In this document: positions 17,948-29,297 of the stretch, in pieces
Layout of the letters: each line of letters starts with the position of its first letter
How positions within the stretch are numbered: position 1 is the stretch's first letter
Assembly (NCBI GenBank): GCA_002862435.1
Contig: PKDC01000052.1
Location: 41,997-105,996, forward strand
Origin: Pseudomonadota bacterium
GTDB taxonomy: Bacteria > Pseudomonadota > Gammaproteobacteria > UBA5335
Direction of reading: 5' to 3'
Length of the DNA: 64,000 nucleotides
Translations under genes and position numbers: made by a program
The notes under the pieces: generated by a model
Database searches by the model: none
Seen by the model: the letters and a program-made list of their open reading frames with translations, nothing else
Told to the model about the DNA's origin: nothing

Positions 17948-19401
17948 AGCTTGCTTTCTCGTCCAGGGCAGTCAAGCGCTCCTTGCAGGCCCATTCCATA
18001 ATGGGTCTGGCAGTGGGCGCGCTGCTTTATGTTGTGTGCCTGACGGGCACCCTGACTGTTTTTTATCCCCATTTCGAACGCTGGGAGCAGCCGCGTATCG
18101 CAGAGCGCCTCGATTTTTCTCCCACACAGCTTCGCGATGCGGCAGACGCTGTGCTGGCACGGCTTGCCACCCCGCCGGAAACGCTTTACCTGGTGTTGCC
18201 GACAGCATTGATGCCACGCTTGCACATACATGCAGGTGGCTCAGAGGAAGAATGGTTTGTGACGCCGGAGGGCGAGCTGGGCGCGGCAGTTGCGGCACCT
18301 TGGAGCCAATTCGTGCAGTCGCTGCATGTGCGGTTGCAGCTGCCGGAAACCTGGGGGGTGATTCTGGTGGGGATTGCAGGGGTGTTGTTGTGCGTCCTGC
18401 TGCTCTCGGGCGTCTTGGCCCATCCCAGTCTGGTCCGGGATGCCTTTCGCTGGCGCAGCGGCGCCTCGGGGCGCTTGTTCCAGGTCGATCTGCATAACCG
18501 GCTCGGTGTATGGGGATTACCTTTTTATCTCATGATCGCGCTGACTGGCGCATTCATGGGTCTGGCCGCTGTGTTTTACAGCGGCTATGCCGCCGTTCTC
18601 TACCAAGGCGATCGCCAGGCAGTCTACGATCTTGTCTATGGTGCGGATATCAAAGCGGATCAGCCACTCGACGTGCCGCTCGACTTGGGCCGTGCGCTGA
18701 AACAATTGCAGGCCCGCGAGCCGGCTGCTGAGCCGATCTACATTGCCTTGCAGTACATGCGCACCCCGCAGCAGCATGTGGAAATCGCGGCCATCCTGCC
18801 CGGCCGGCTGGTCTATTCCGAAATCTATCGCTTCACGCTGGACGGCGAATACATCAATCACCAGGCGCTCAGCGACGGTCCGGTGGGGCGTCAGCTGGCC
18901 TATTCAGTCTATCGTTTGCATTTCGGCCAATTCGGCGGATGGCCGGTGCGTTTGGGCTATGGTCTGCTGGGCTTGGGATTGACCGTGCTGTGTGTCTCGG
19001 GCATCAACCTGTGGCTGATGAAGCGCCCCGATCGCACCTGGGTCAACGACATCTGGATGGCGTGGGTATGGGGCTGTCCGCTGGGACTGGTAGTGGCGGC
19101 AATCGCTGCGCTCTATGGGCACTCGCCCTGGATAGGCTTTCTTTTGGCGTTGTGGATGGCACTCGGAATGAGTCTGTTCCTGTGCGATGAGGCGCGCGTG
19201 AAGCGGCTGCTGATCGGCAGTCTGGGATCGATGCTCCTCACCATTCTGCTCACGCATCTGCTGCGCTTCGGTCTGATGCTTGATAATTCCGCGAGTCTGG
19301 CAGTCAATGCAGCGCTCTTTGTTGCCGCTGGCTTGGCCGGGTTTTGGGTGGTGCACTCGACCCCGCAGCATCTGCAGAACGTGGCCAAATCTTCGCTGTG
19401 A
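17944..19401 (+). CDS. PepSY-associated TM protein (PiuB-like, ferric reductase candidate)
   Basis: 485-residue inner-membrane protein of the PepSY_TM family. The N-terminal helix GLAVGALLYVVCLTGTLTVFYP is the usual family signature; further TM blocks occur at about 135-160 (LVGIAGVLLCVLLLSGVLAHP), 195-220, 335-355 and four near the C-terminus. PepSY-TM proteins encoded beside siderophore receptors are linked to release of iron from imported siderophores, in some cases as reductases. The conserved histidine in LAHPSLVRD and HNRLGVWGLPF could serve haem or iron ligation as in the family, but this is not provable here. Last gene of the iron-uptake group; the GDPD gene converges ten bases away. 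Confidence 0.83.
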   Translation: MKLAFSSRAVKRSLQAHSIMGLAVGALLYVVCLTGTLTVFYPHFERWEQPRIAERLDFSPTQLRDAADAVLARLATPPETLYLVLPTALMPRLHIHAGGSEEEWFVTPEGELGAAVAAPWSQFVQSLHVRLQLPETWGVILVGIAGVLLCVLLLSGVLAHPSLVRDAFRWRSGASGRLFQVDLHNRLGVWGLPFYLMIALTGAFMGLAAVFYSGYAAVLYQGDRQAVYDLVYGADIKADQPLDVPLDLGRALKQLQAREPAAEPIYIALQYMRTPQQHVEIAAILPGRLVYSEIYRFTLDGEYINHQALSDGPVGRQLAYSVYRLHFGQFGGWPVRLGYGLLGLGLTVLCVSGINLWLMKRPDRTWVNDIWMAWVWGCPLGLVVAAIAALYGHSPWIGFLLALWMALGMSLFLCDEARVKRLLIGSLGSMLLTILLTHLLRFGLMLDNSASLAVNAALFVAAGLAGFWVVHSTPQHLQNVAKSSL

Positions 19402-19411
19402 CCGAACGGCA

Positions 19412-20488
19412 TCACTGATCGGCGTGCGGCCAATCCAGGGATTGCCTGGCCAGGACATCGCGTGCACGTGCCCCGAGGTCGGGATGATCGGTGAAGAAGC
19501 CGTCAATGCCCAAGGCAAGAAAAATGGCCAGCTCACTTTCCAGATTGCCTGGCGCCTTGGGATCGGCGCCCTGACGATGGTTCGTTGGCAGGAAGCAATT
19601 TTCGGCGCGAAAGGTGTAGGGATGGACCTTCAATCCGACCCGATGGGCGTTTTTCACGAAGTCGGTTGCGTGGCTTGGATCGAGGCGCCCCGCCTGGTCC
19701 AGCGGGAGAAGAAAATGGTTCTTCTCCGGACCCACGCCATCGGCATAGGTGGCGATTTGTGCCAGTCCCTTCGGAGTCGCCATCTGGTCGTAGCTCAGGC
19801 TGCCGCCCGCCGCCGCCACGTCATAGGGTTGGCCCTGCGGGGCGAGGAGCTGGATCAGGGGAATGCGAGTCAGGGAACGCAGCTTGCGCAGATTCGCCAC
19901 TTCGAAGGATTGAATGAAAACCGGCTCGCCGCTGCCGAAACCGTCGCGATGCAGGGCTTCCAGCAGTGGCTCCTCCAACGCCAGACCCAACTGCTGGAAG
20001 TGGGTGGGGTGCTTGGTTTCCGGATAAATGCCGATCTTGCGGCCGGTGGCGCGCTCCATGGCTTGCACCAGCCTCAGCACATCGGTCAGGGTGGGAAACG
20101 TGAACTGACCATCGAAGCGGCAATTGCCGGGCCGTACCTCGGGAATGCGCTCCACCGCGCGCAGGGTCTGGATTTCCGCCAGGGTGAAATCTTCGCTGAA
20201 CCAGCCGGTGATGGTAGTGCCGTCGATTTGCCGGGTGGTGCGCCGTGCCGCGAACCCCGGTCGCTGGGCCACATCCGTGGTCCAGTCGAGCACATTGTCA
20301 TGTCGCGCGATCAAATGGCCATCGCGGGTCATCACCAGATCCGGCTCGATGAAATCCGCGCCCTGCAGAATGGCCGTGGCATAGGCGGCGAGGGTGTGTT
20401 CGGGCAGATAGCCGCTGGCCCCGCGATGGGCAATGACAATGGCGGGATCGCGCGGTGGGGAATTGGCGGAACCGGACTCTGCAATCAT
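19412..20488 (-). CDS. Glycerophosphodiester phosphodiesterase
   Basis: TIM-barrel GDPD (358 residues) that hydrolyses glycerophosphodiesters to glycerol-3-phosphate and an alcohol. Catalytic and metal motifs: IAHRGASGYLPEHTLAAY, the GADFIEPDLVMTRDG block, ARHDNVLDWTTDV and YPETKHP (Glu and Lys), then GVGPEKNHF and a C-terminal GIDGFFTDHPD. This is the long, GlpQ-like subclass with the extra insertion after the HDxxL motif, but no signal peptide is visible after the ATG at 20488, so it may act in the cytosol or use a longer start (TTG at 20512). Unrelated to the adjacent iron genes. Confidence 0.9.
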   Translation of the reverse strand: MIAESGSANSPPRDPAIVIAHRGASGYLPEHTLAAYATAILQGADFIEPDLVMTRDGHLIARHDNVLDWTTDVAQRPGFAARRTTRQIDGTTITGWFSEDFTLAEIQTLRAVERIPEVRPGNCRFDGQFTFPTLTDVLRLVQAMERATGRKIGIYPETKHPTHFQQLGLALEEPLLEALHRDGFGSGEPVFIQSFEVANLRKLRSLTRIPLIQLLAPQGQPYDVAAAGGSLSYDQMATPKGLAQIATYADGVGPEKNHFLLPLDQAGRLDPSHATDFVKNAHRVGLKVHPYTFRAENCFLPTNHRQGADPKAPGNLESELAIFLALGIDGFFTDHPDLGARARDVLARQSLDWPHADQ

Positions 20489-20643
20489 AGTGATCGAGTC
20501 TAGCAGGGCCAAGCTGGTCGTTGGGTGTTGCGTTCATTGAGCGGTTGATGCGCCAGGCGGTGTGAGTTCGCCGCTGATGCGTGCGCTGTAAAGCAGGGCA
20601 GGGGGAAAACTGCGGTACCGAAAGGGCGGCTTATTGAGATAGG

Positions 20644-20720
20644 TGGTGGGCCCAGCAGGACTTGAACCTGCGACCCGCCGATTATGAGTCGGATGCTCTA
20701 ACCAACTGAGCTATAGGCCC
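20644..20720 (-). tRNA. tRNA-Ile (CAT anticodon, lysidine-type)
   Basis: A full cloverleaf can be folded on the minus strand: acceptor GGGCCTA pairs with TGGGCCC, discriminator A and encoded CCA, and the anticodon loop reads CTCATAA. A CAT anticodon in the GACTCATAATC context is the minor isoleucine tRNA, whose C34 is converted to lysidine to read AUA, not a methionine tRNA; the T and D arms also resemble the ileX type. The CCA is encoded in the DNA. Confidence 0.9.
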
Positions 20721-20874
20721 TTTTTAATTACTACTACAGACTAACAAGGTCAGGTTGAATTTGATACCTTCGGTTCTTTCCCAGTCCTGCGCCGGTCATT
20801 CGGCGTGAACGGCGCGTAGCGGGGAGATTAATTCAATCTCGCGGAGACGCCAACCCTAACTCATGTGGACATGG

Positions 20875-20906
20875 CCAGGCCCGATCGTGGATACGATCGG
20901 GCCTGG
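20875..20906. terminator. Perfect 14-bp hairpin downstream of rpoD
   Basis: CCAGGCCCGATCGT, a GGAT loop and the exact complement form a very strong stem about 30 bases after the rpoD stop on the minus strand. No T-run follows on either strand, so it is not a textbook intrinsic terminator; it may stabilise the 3' end of the rpsU-rpoD operon transcript or act with Rho. The rest of the 20721-20937 gap shows no gene. Confidence 0.5.
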
Positions 20907-20937
20907 GTGGAACAGGCGGCGGTTGATTTGCGATGGG

Positions 20938-22782
<1,845 letters not shown>

Positions 22783-22871
22783 ACGGCGTGTCAACCTTGA
22801 GGGCAGGGGGGCGTAGATAAACGCCCTAGTATAGACCAATCGGGCATGGCTTGATCGAACATAGCGTCGAA

Positions 22872-24602
22872 TCAGCCTCCCCGGCGCGACAGCAGCAATC
22901 GAAGCTGCTCTTTTTCCGCTGCATCCAGTCCTTGGACGGCTGCCTTTTCCAGCAGTGTGTCAATCTGTCCGCGAGCCTGTTGTTGCAGGAGATGCCGACA
23001 GATGTCCCGGCATTCCCGGGCCATGCCCTCTTCAGCGCGCTCCGGTTGCCAAATGAGCAATTGACCGAATAATGGCTCTGCCGGGTGTTCCCGGAATCCT
23101 TCCAAGAGCCCTCCACCGCTTAGATGGGGGCTTGCCCTGGCAAGTTCAATCAGGGCGAGCAACCACTGTGCCTCGGTATCTCCGGCCTTCAGGAGCGGCA
23201 AAAGCGAGGGATCGATCCACTGCGCAGCGACCGGATGCGCAAGGATCAGCCCCATCAGTCGCTGCACTGGCGTCGGGTGAACGACAGTTGGTCGAGGCCG
23301 AGGCGGTGATGACGGCGCCTTACCCCCCTCCATCCGCATCAAGTCCGCATGTTCCATGCCAGCCAGCCGCGCCAGGGTCTGTTCCAGCAACGCCCGAAAC
23401 GCCCCCTGGGGAATGGCCCTCAGGGCGGGCCGGGCGCGCTCCAGCAATCGCGCGCGTCCTTCCAACGTATGAAGATCGACCTGATCCCGCAAACGCTGAA
23501 GCAAAAAATCGGACAAGGGCTGCGCCTGCCCGACGCGCACCAAAAACGCGCCCCGACCTTCCCTGCGCACCAACGAATCCGGATCCTCACCCTCCGGCAG
23601 AAACAGAAAGGCCACCTCCCGCCCGTCGTGCATCTCGGGCAGGCTGGTTTGAAGCGCCCGTGCGGCAGCATCGCGGCCCGCGCGATCCCCATCGAAACAG
23701 AACACGACACGGGTCGTGTGGCGGAACAGCCGGCGCAAATGATCCGGCGTGGTGGCTGTTCCCAATGTGGCCACGGCGTTGGTAATCCCGTGCTCCGCCA
23801 GCATCAGCACATCCATGTACCCCTCCACCACCAGGATCCAGGGCAGTTCGCGCTGTGCCTGGCGCGCCTCATAGAGGCCGTACAGTTCCCGTCCCTTGTG
23901 GAACAGTGGGGTCTCGGGCGAATTGAGGTATTTCGGCTGTCCCTGATCCATGATGCGGCCGCCAAAGCCAATGACCCGCCCGCGGCTGTCGCGAATCGGG
24001 AAGATGATGCGATCCCGGAATCGGTCATACAGGCCATTGCCGCTGCCCTCGCGCGCCACGAGCAGCCCGGTTTCCAGCAGCAGCGGCCGGTGTTCCGGCG
24101 TGCGGCCGAGGTGTTGCAGCAGGCTATCCCAGCCTGCCGGTGCGTAGCCCAGACCGAAGGTGGCGGCGACCGCGCTGCCCAAGCCGCGCTGCTTGAGGTA
24201 GTCGATGGCCTTGGGATGTTCGCCCAACTGTTGCCGGTAGAAGCGGGCCGCCGCTTCCAGTACGTCCAGCAGTTCCTTGTGGCGCGGAACGGGGCCTTCT
24301 CCGCCGGCCGGCAGCTCCAGTCCCGCCTGGCTCGCCAGCTCCGCCACGGCATCGCGAAACTCCAGGCGCTCGAACGCCATCAGGAAACCGATGGCGTTGC
24401 CATGGGCGCCACAGCCGAAACAGTGATAGAACTGCTTGTCCGCGCTGACGGTGAAGGAGGGGGATTTTTCGTCGTGAAACGGGCAGCGGGCTGTGTGATC
24501 CTTGCCTGCCTTTTTGAGCGGCACGCGGCGGTCGATGAGCGCGACGAGATCAGTTCGCGCAACGACCTCATCAATGAAATCCTGAGGAATCGATCCGCTC
24601 AT
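22872..24602 (-). CDS. dnaG: DNA primase DnaG
   Basis: 576-residue primase that lays RNA primers at the replication fork. The N-terminal CHC2 zinc finger is seen in [13 protein letters not shown] and [16 protein letters not shown], the central TOPRIM domain in [17 protein letters not shown] and [14 protein letters not shown], and the C-terminal part (about 430-576) is the less conserved DnaB-binding region. The ATG at 24602 gives [20 protein letters not shown], the standard start. Part of the rpsU-yqeY-dnaG-rpoD operon, with 90 bases to rpoD. Confidence 0.97.
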   Translation of the reverse strand: MSGSIPQDFIDEVVARTDLVALIDRRVPLKKAGKDHTARCPFHDEKSPSFTVSADKQFYHCFGCGAHGNAIGFLMAFERLEFRDAVAELASQAGLELPAGGEGPVPRHKELLDVLEAAARFYRQQLGEHPKAIDYLKQRGLGSAVAATFGLGYAPAGWDSLLQHLGRTPEHRPLLLETGLLVAREGSGNGLYDRFRDRIIFPIRDSRGRVIGFGGRIMDQGQPKYLNSPETPLFHKGRELYGLYEARQAQRELPWILVVEGYMDVLMLAEHGITNAVATLGTATTPDHLRRLFRHTTRVVFCFDGDRAGRDAAARALQTSLPEMHDGREVAFLFLPEGEDPDSLVRREGRGAFLVRVGQAQPLSDFLLQRLRDQVDLHTLEGRARLLERARPALRAIPQGAFRALLEQTLARLAGMEHADLMRMEGGKAPSSPPRPRPTVVHPTPVQRLMGLILAHPVAAQWIDPSLLPLLKAGDTEAQWLLALIELARASPHLSGGGLLEGFREHPAEPLFGQLLIWQPERAEEGMARECRDICRHLLQQQARGQIDTLLEKAAVQGLDAAEKEQLRLLLSRRGG

Positions 24603-24648
24603 GACCGCCTTCCCGCGCCATGGGCCCGGGGCCGGAATGTGGAGAGAT

Positions 24649-25095
24649 TCAGGCTCCCAGACGACCTTTGACGCGCGCGCTGACGATGGCCATATCGGCG
24701 CGCCCTTGGATGACTGGTTTCAGGGCAGCCATGATCCGGCCCATGTCCTTGATGCTTGCCGCGCCGGTTTCCGCCAGCGCCCCCTCAATGAGGGTATCCA
24801 GCTCCGCCTCGGACAAGGGCTCGGGCAGGTAGGCCTGGAGCAGCGTAATCTCGGCCAATTCCTTGGTGGCGAGATCAGATCGGTTGCCGGCCTCATATTG
24901 CGTCGCGGCTTCGCGACGCTGCTTGATCAGCTTTTCGACCACCGCGATGACTTGCGCCTCATCCAGCACGATGCGTTCATCGATCTCGCGCTGCTTGATG
25001 GCCGCGGAAAACATGCGCAAGGTGATCAGGCCCAGCTTGTCGCCACCGCGCATGGCGGTCTTGATATCATCCTGCAAACGAAGCTTGAGGTCCAT
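24649..25095 (-). CDS. yqeY: GatB/YqeY domain protein
   Basis: 148-residue soluble protein of the YqeY family, related to the tail domain of the GatB subunit of tRNA-dependent amidotransferase. It opens MDLKLRLQDDIKTAMRGGDK and carries the helical block ETRRREAATQYEAGNRSDLA-like region (residues ~55-80) and LPEPLSEAELDTLIEGAL. The function outside GatB is not known; it lies between rpsU and dnaG in many proteobacteria. The ATG at 25095 is chosen because a GGAG lies nine bases upstream and family members start MDLK/MSLK. Confidence 0.92.
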   Translation of the reverse strand: MDLKLRLQDDIKTAMRGGDKLGLITLRMFSAAIKQREIDERIVLDEAQVIAVVEKLIKQRREAATQYEAGNRSDLATKELAEITLLQAYLPEPLSEAELDTLIEGALAETGAASIKDMGRIMAALKPVIQGRADMAIVSARVKGRLGA

Positions 25096-25118
25096 GCGCC
25101 GATCTCCGGCCGCCAGAC

Positions 25119-25334
25119 TCAATAAAGCCGGGTGTGGCGCTGCGTATCACGCAAGGTGCGCTTGGCGTGGCGCTTGACGGCAGCGGCCTTGCGGCGCTTG
25201 CGTTCCTGGGTGGGCTTTTCGTAGAACTCGCGACGACGGACTTCCGTCAGCACACCTGCTTTTTCGCAGGCACGCTTGAAGCGCCGCAGGGCGGCATCGA
25301 AGTATTCATTTTCCTTGATGCGAACGCTTGGCAT
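25119..25334 (-). CDS. rpsU: 30S ribosomal protein S21
   Basis: 71-residue, strongly basic ribosomal protein, [20 protein letters not shown] at the start and an arginine/lysine-rich C-terminal half ([20 protein letters not shown]), matching S21 in length and sequence. It binds the 30S platform near the 3' end of 16S rRNA. First gene of the macromolecular synthesis operon; the 137-base gap to the divergent tsaD must hold its promoter. Confidence 0.97.
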   Translation of the reverse strand: MPSVRIKENEYFDAALRRFKRACEKAGVLTEVRRREFYEKPTQERKRRKAAAVKRHAKRTLRDTQRHTRLY

Positions 25335-25471
25335 GCAGTCTCACTCAAAACCGGACGTGAATTGTGGTCACCAACCCGACAGGCACCCGTCAGGTAAGGC
25401 GCAAAATTCTATCTGCTTTGAATTACAATTGCCAACCCGTCCTGAAAATGACTCCAGATTTTGAGATCCCC

Positions 25472-26506
25472 ATGCGGGTGCTCGGCATTGAATCTTCCTG
25501 TGACGAAACCGCTGTCGCCGTCTATGACGGCGCGCAGGGCCTGCTTGCCCATGCCTTGCACAGCCAGGTTGCCCTGCATGCGCCCCATGGGGGGGTGGTG
25601 CCGGAACTTGCCTCGCGCGACCACGTCCGCAAGCTGCTGCCGCTGGTCCGGGAAGTCCTCAATGAGGCCGGCGCCGCGCCGGAGTCCATCGATGGACTGG
25701 CCTATACGGCGGGCCCAGGCCTGGTGGGCGCGCTGCTGGTGGGCGCGACCTTCGCTCAGTCGTTGGCGCTGGCCTGGAATCGACCCTGCGTTGGCGTGCA
25801 TCACATGGAGGGCCATTTGCTGGCGCCATGGCTCGAGCCCCATGCGCCCGATTTTCCGGTTCTGGCGCTGCTGGTTTCGGGGGGGCACACCCTGCTGGTG
25901 GCAGTGGAAGGCGTGGGGGATTACCGCCTGCTCGGGGAATCCATTGACGACGCAGCTGGCGAGGCCTTCGACAAGGTCGCCAAGCTACTGGGTCTTCCCT
26001 ATCCCGGCGGACCCGCCCTGGCGGCCTTGGCCGAGACCGGCACGCCGGATCGCTTTCACTTTCCACGGCCGATGCTGGACCGCCCGGGACTTGATTTCAG
26101 CTTCAGCGGCCTGAAAACGGCAGTCCTGTACGCGGTGCGCGAGGCGCAGGCCGAGGCGCCCTTGGATGATCGCCTGCGCGCGGATCTGGCGCGCGGATTC
26201 GAGGAGGCTGCCGTGGCCGTGCTGGCGGAGAAATGCCGGCGCGCCCTGGCGCAGACCGGCCTGCGCCGGCTGGTGGTGGCGGGCGGCGTGGGCGCCAACC
26301 GGCGTTTGCGGGCCGCGCTGCTGCAGATGGGCGCATCGCTTGGTGTCGAGGTATTTTATCCCCGGCCGGCGTTCTGTACCGACAACGGCGCCATGATCGC
26401 GCTGTCGGGATACCACCGCCTGCGGGCCGGCGAGCGGGGAGCGGGCGCCGTGCGCGCCCGTTGGCCTATCGACGGCTTGCGGCCACCGGGCCAGCAGACC
26501 GGTTAG
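25472..26506 (+). CDS. tsaD: tRNA N6-adenosine threonylcarbamoyltransferase TsaD
   Basis: ASKHA-fold subunit of the t6A37 synthase (with TsaB, TsaC, TsaE), modifying tRNAs that read ANN codons. 344 residues with [15 protein letters not shown] (phosphate-binding), the metal-binding [23 protein letters not shown], and the C-terminal [13 protein letters not shown] and [13 protein letters not shown]. The ATG at 25472 (MRVLGIESS) is the family start; 36 upstream residues in frame are spurious. A TACAAT hexamer at 25424-25429 could be its -10 element. It heads a plus-strand run with folB, folK and glmS. Confidence 0.96.
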   Translation: MRVLGIESSCDETAVAVYDGAQGLLAHALHSQVALHAPHGGVVPELASRDHVRKLLPLVREVLNEAGAAPESIDGLAYTAGPGLVGALLVGATFAQSLALAWNRPCVGVHHMEGHLLAPWLEPHAPDFPVLALLVSGGHTLLVAVEGVGDYRLLGESIDDAAGEAFDKVAKLLGLPYPGGPALAALAETGTPDRFHFPRPMLDRPGLDFSFSGLKTAVLYAVREAQAEAPLDDRLRADLARGFEEAAVAVLAEKCRRALAQTGLRRLVVAGGVGANRRLRAALLQMGASLGVEVFYPRPAFCTDNGAMIALSGYHRLRAGERGAGAVRARWPIDGLRPPGQQTG

Positions 26507-26539
26507 AATGGCCTCCTGACCCCTCTGGACGGAGCCTTG

Positions 26540-26929
26540 GTGGATATCGTTTATCTGCGCGACCTGCGTATTCCCACGGTAATCGGCGTATTTGAATGGG
26601 AGCGCCGCGTGCGTCAGACCGTGGCGCTTGACCTGGATATGGCTGCCGACATCGCCCGCGCGGCCCTGAGTGACGATCTGGTCGATGCACTGGACTACAA
26701 GGCGGTGGCCAAGCGCTTGATCACCTTCGTGGGGGAGAGCCGTTTCCAACTGGTTGAAACTCTTGCCGAGCGGGTTGCGCAACTGGTCCTGACCGAGTTC
26801 GACGTGGCCTGGGTGCGGGTTCGGGTCAACAAGACCGGTGCGGTGCGCGGTGCCCGCGATGTGGGCGTGATCATCGAGCGCGATCGCCGCACGGCGGTGC
26901 CTGAATCGGGACCGGATGGCGGTGGCTGA
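26540..26929 (+). CDS. folB: Dihydroneopterin aldolase FolB
   Basis: 129-residue folate enzyme that cleaves 7,8-dihydroneopterin to 6-hydroxymethyl-dihydropterin and glycolaldehyde. The start MDIVYLRDLRIPTVIGVFEWER, the VVDALDYKAVAKRL-like block and the end GAVRGARDVGVIIERD match the family. Two start codons are adjacent (TTG 26537, GTG 26540); the GGAG at 26531-26534 is better spaced for the GTG, which also reproduces the MDIV start of other FolB proteins. Its last 14 bases overlap folK, the next enzyme of the pathway. Confidence 0.95.
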   Translation: MDIVYLRDLRIPTVIGVFEWERRVRQTVALDLDMAADIARAALSDDLVDALDYKAVAKRLITFVGESRFQLVETLAERVAQLVLTEFDVAWVRVRVNKTGAVRGARDVGVIIERDRRTAVPESGPDGGG

Positions 26930-27440
26930 AGTTTTTGTGAGTTTGGGCAGCAACATCGCGCCGCGCCGCAATCTTGCTGCGGCCCTGCCGCTGCTGGCGA
27001 CCCATTTCGGCCTCCTGCGGGTCTCGCCGGTCTATGAAGGCCCCGCGGTTGGTTTCGAGGGCGACCCTTTCCTCAATCTGGTGGTCGGTTTTTCCACCCC
27101 GGACGATCTCGCCGCCGTGCTCGACTTCCTGCGCGGCGTCGAGCACGATTTCGGCCGCCGCCGTGGTGAGGCCAAGTTCGCGTCGCGCAGCCTGGATCTG
27201 GACATCATCCTGTTTGGCGATCAGGTCGGTGAGGTGGCGGGGCTGCGGCTGCCGCGTGCCGACATCCTGCGTTATGCCTTCGTGCTCAAGCCGCTGGCCG
27301 ATCTGGCGCCTGACGCCACCCATCCCGAGCTGGGACGGACTTATCGCGAACTGTGGGAAAGCCTGCAACCGGGGCCGGGCTTGACCGAAGTCGCACCTCT
27401 GGAATGGGCGCACCCCATTCCCGCTCAGGGAAGGAACTGA
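26916..27440 (+). CDS. folK: 6-hydroxymethyl-dihydropterin pyrophosphokinase FolK
   Basis: 174-residue kinase that transfers pyrophosphate from ATP to 6-hydroxymethyl-7,8-dihydropterin, the step after FolB. Motifs: VFVSLGSNIAPRRNL, the substrate loop VYEGPAVGFEGDPFLNLVV, and the catalytic FGRRRGEAKFASRSLDLDIILFG with metal-binding DLD. Starts inside folB (14-base overlap), so the two consecutive steps are translationally coupled. Only four bases separate its stop from the glmS ATG. Confidence 0.95.
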   Translation: MAVAEVFVSLGSNIAPRRNLAAALPLLATHFGLLRVSPVYEGPAVGFEGDPFLNLVVGFSTPDDLAAVLDFLRGVEHDFGRRRGEAKFASRSLDLDIILFGDQVGEVAGLRLPRADILRYAFVLKPLADLAPDATHPELGRTYRELWESLQPGPGLTEVAPLEWAHPIPAQGRN

Positions 27441-27444
27441 ATCC

Positions 27445-29274
27445 ATGTGTGGCATCGTCGGCGCCATCGCGCAGCGCAATGTAACGCCCATCCTGCTGGA
27501 GGGCCTGCGGCGTCTGGAATACCGTGGCTATGACTCGGCTGGTGTGGTGATTCTGGGCGCTCAGGGCCTCCAGCGGGTGCGCACCGTGGGCAAGGTCGAG
27601 ATGCTGACGCAGGCGCTGGAAGCCCATCCGCTGGAGGGGCCGTTGGGTTTGGCTCACACCCGCTGGGCCACCCATGGCGCGCCGAGCGAACGCAACGCGC
27701 ACCCCCATATCGCCGCCGACCGCGTGGCGGTGGTGCACAACGGCATTATTGAAAATCATGCCGAGCTGCGCGCCGAGCTGCTGGCGCGCGGGGATCCGAT
27801 CGAATCCGACACCGATACCGAGCTGATCGCCCACCTGATCCACCATGCCCTCGATGACAGCGCCGACTTGCTCACTGCGGTGCGGGCCTGCCTCGCGCGC
27901 CTGCGCGGCGCCTACGCCATCGCGGTGATCGATCGTGCCGCGCCCGACCGGCTGGTGGTGGCGCGGTCGGGGAGTCCCTTGGTGATCGGCGTGGGTATCG
28001 GGGAGCACTTCGTGGCCTCCGACAGCGCTGCCCTGCTGCCGGTCACCCAGCAGTTCCGTTATCTGGAGGAAGGGGATGTCGCCGAGATCTGGCGCACCGG
28101 CGTGCGGGTGCTGGATCGATCAGGCCAAGCCGTGGAGCGTCCCCTGCTCCGTTCCCGCCTAGCCGATGAAACCCTCGACCGCGGCGCCTATCGCCATTTC
28201 ATGCTCAAGGAGATCCACGAACAACCCCGGGTGCTGGCCGAAACCCTGGAAGGCCGGTTGACGGCGGATCGGGTGTTGCCGGAGATGTTCGGCCCGGATG
28301 CCGAAACGCTGTTCAGCCAGGTGCGCGCGGTCCATCTGGTGGCTTGTGGCACCAGCTATCACGCCGCGCTGGTGGCGCGTTACTGGATCGAGGCCCTGAC
28401 GGGTATTCCGGCGACGGCGGAAATCGCCAGTGAATTCCGCTATCGCCAGCCGGCCGTGCCCGCCGATACTCTGCTGGTCACCCTATCCCAGTCGGGCGAG
28501 ACCGCCGATACCCTGGCCGCACTGCGGGCCAGTCGGGAGCGACCCTACCTGTCGCGCCTGGCCATCTGCAACGTGCCGGAAAGCTCGCTGGTGCGGGAAT
28601 CGGATCGCGTGTTGATGACCCGCGCCGGGGTGGAAGTCGGAGTCGCCTCCACCAAGGCGTTCACCACCCAGTTGGTGGCGTTGATGCTGCTCACCCTCTG
28701 CATCGGCCAGGCCCAATCGCTGGCGCCGGAGGAAGTCGCCCGCATCGTGACCGATCTGCGCAGCCTGCCCCAGCAGGTGGAGCGCGTGCTCGCTCTGGAG
28801 CCCGCTGTTGCCGCCCTGGCCCCGCGCCTGGTGCATCGCGAACACGCCCTGTTCCTGGGGCGTGGGGTGGAATACCCGATCGCCCTGGAAGGTGCCCTCA
28901 AGCTCAAGGAAATCTCCTACATCCACGCCGAGGGCTATGCGGCCGGCGAACTCAAGCACGGCCCCCTGGCTTTGGTGAGCGAGGATATGCCCGTGGTGGC
29001 GTTGGCGCCACACAATGCCCTGCTGGAAAAACTGCTCTCCAACCTGCAGGAAGTACGCGCGCGGGGCGGGGAGTTGCTGGTGTTCACCGGCGAGGGAGTG
29101 GACCTGCCGGATGAACAGGGCGTGGCCGTGCTGTCCCTGCCGGTTCCCTTGTCGGCGCTGTCGCCGGTGGTGTTCACGGTGCCCTTGCAACTGCTCGCCT
29201 ATCACGTCGCGGTTCTCAAGGGCACCGATGTCGACCGGCCGCGCAATCTCGCGAAATCGGTGACGGTCGAATAA
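27445..29274 (+). CDS. glmS: Glucosamine-6-phosphate synthase GlmS
   Basis: Glutamine-fructose-6-phosphate aminotransferase, the first committed step to UDP-GlcNAc for peptidoglycan and LPS. 609 residues: Ntn-type glutaminase domain with catalytic Cys2 (MCGIVGAIA), YRGYDSAGV, HTRWATHG and VVHNGIIENH; then two SIS domains with ACGTSYHAAL, TLSQSGETADTL and KAFTTQ; and the C-terminal PRNLAKSVTVE that reaches the active site. No ribozyme is expected in this phylum and none is evident upstream. It lies four bases after folK. Confidence 0.97.
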   Translation: MCGIVGAIAQRNVTPILLEGLRRLEYRGYDSAGVVILGAQGLQRVRTVGKVEMLTQALEAHPLEGPLGLAHTRWATHGAPSERNAHPHIAADRVAVVHNGIIENHAELRAELLARGDPIESDTDTELIAHLIHHALDDSADLLTAVRACLARLRGAYAIAVIDRAAPDRLVVARSGSPLVIGVGIGEHFVASDSAALLPVTQQFRYLEEGDVAEIWRTGVRVLDRSGQAVERPLLRSRLADETLDRGAYRHFMLKEIHEQPRVLAETLEGRLTADRVLPEMFGPDAETLFSQVRAVHLVACGTSYHAALVARYWIEALTGIPATAEIASEFRYRQPAVPADTLLVTLSQSGETADTLAALRASRERPYLSRLAICNVPESSLVRESDRVLMTRAGVEVGVASTKAFTTQLVALMLLTLCIGQAQSLAPEEVARIVTDLRSLPQQVERVLALEPAVAALAPRLVHREHALFLGRGVEYPIALEGALKLKEISYIHAEGYAAGELKHGPLALVSEDMPVVALAPHNALLEKLLSNLQEVRARGGELLVFTGEGVDLPDEQGVAVLSLPVPLSALSPVVFTVPLQLLAYHVAVLKGTDVDRPRNLAKSVTVE

Positions 29275-29297
29275 AAGCAACAAGCGCATTGGCTGTT

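Noticed and set aside
27400-27445. glmS ribozyme or riboswitch upstream of glmS
   Set aside because: folK runs to four bases before glmS, and the ribozyme is a Firmicutes feature.
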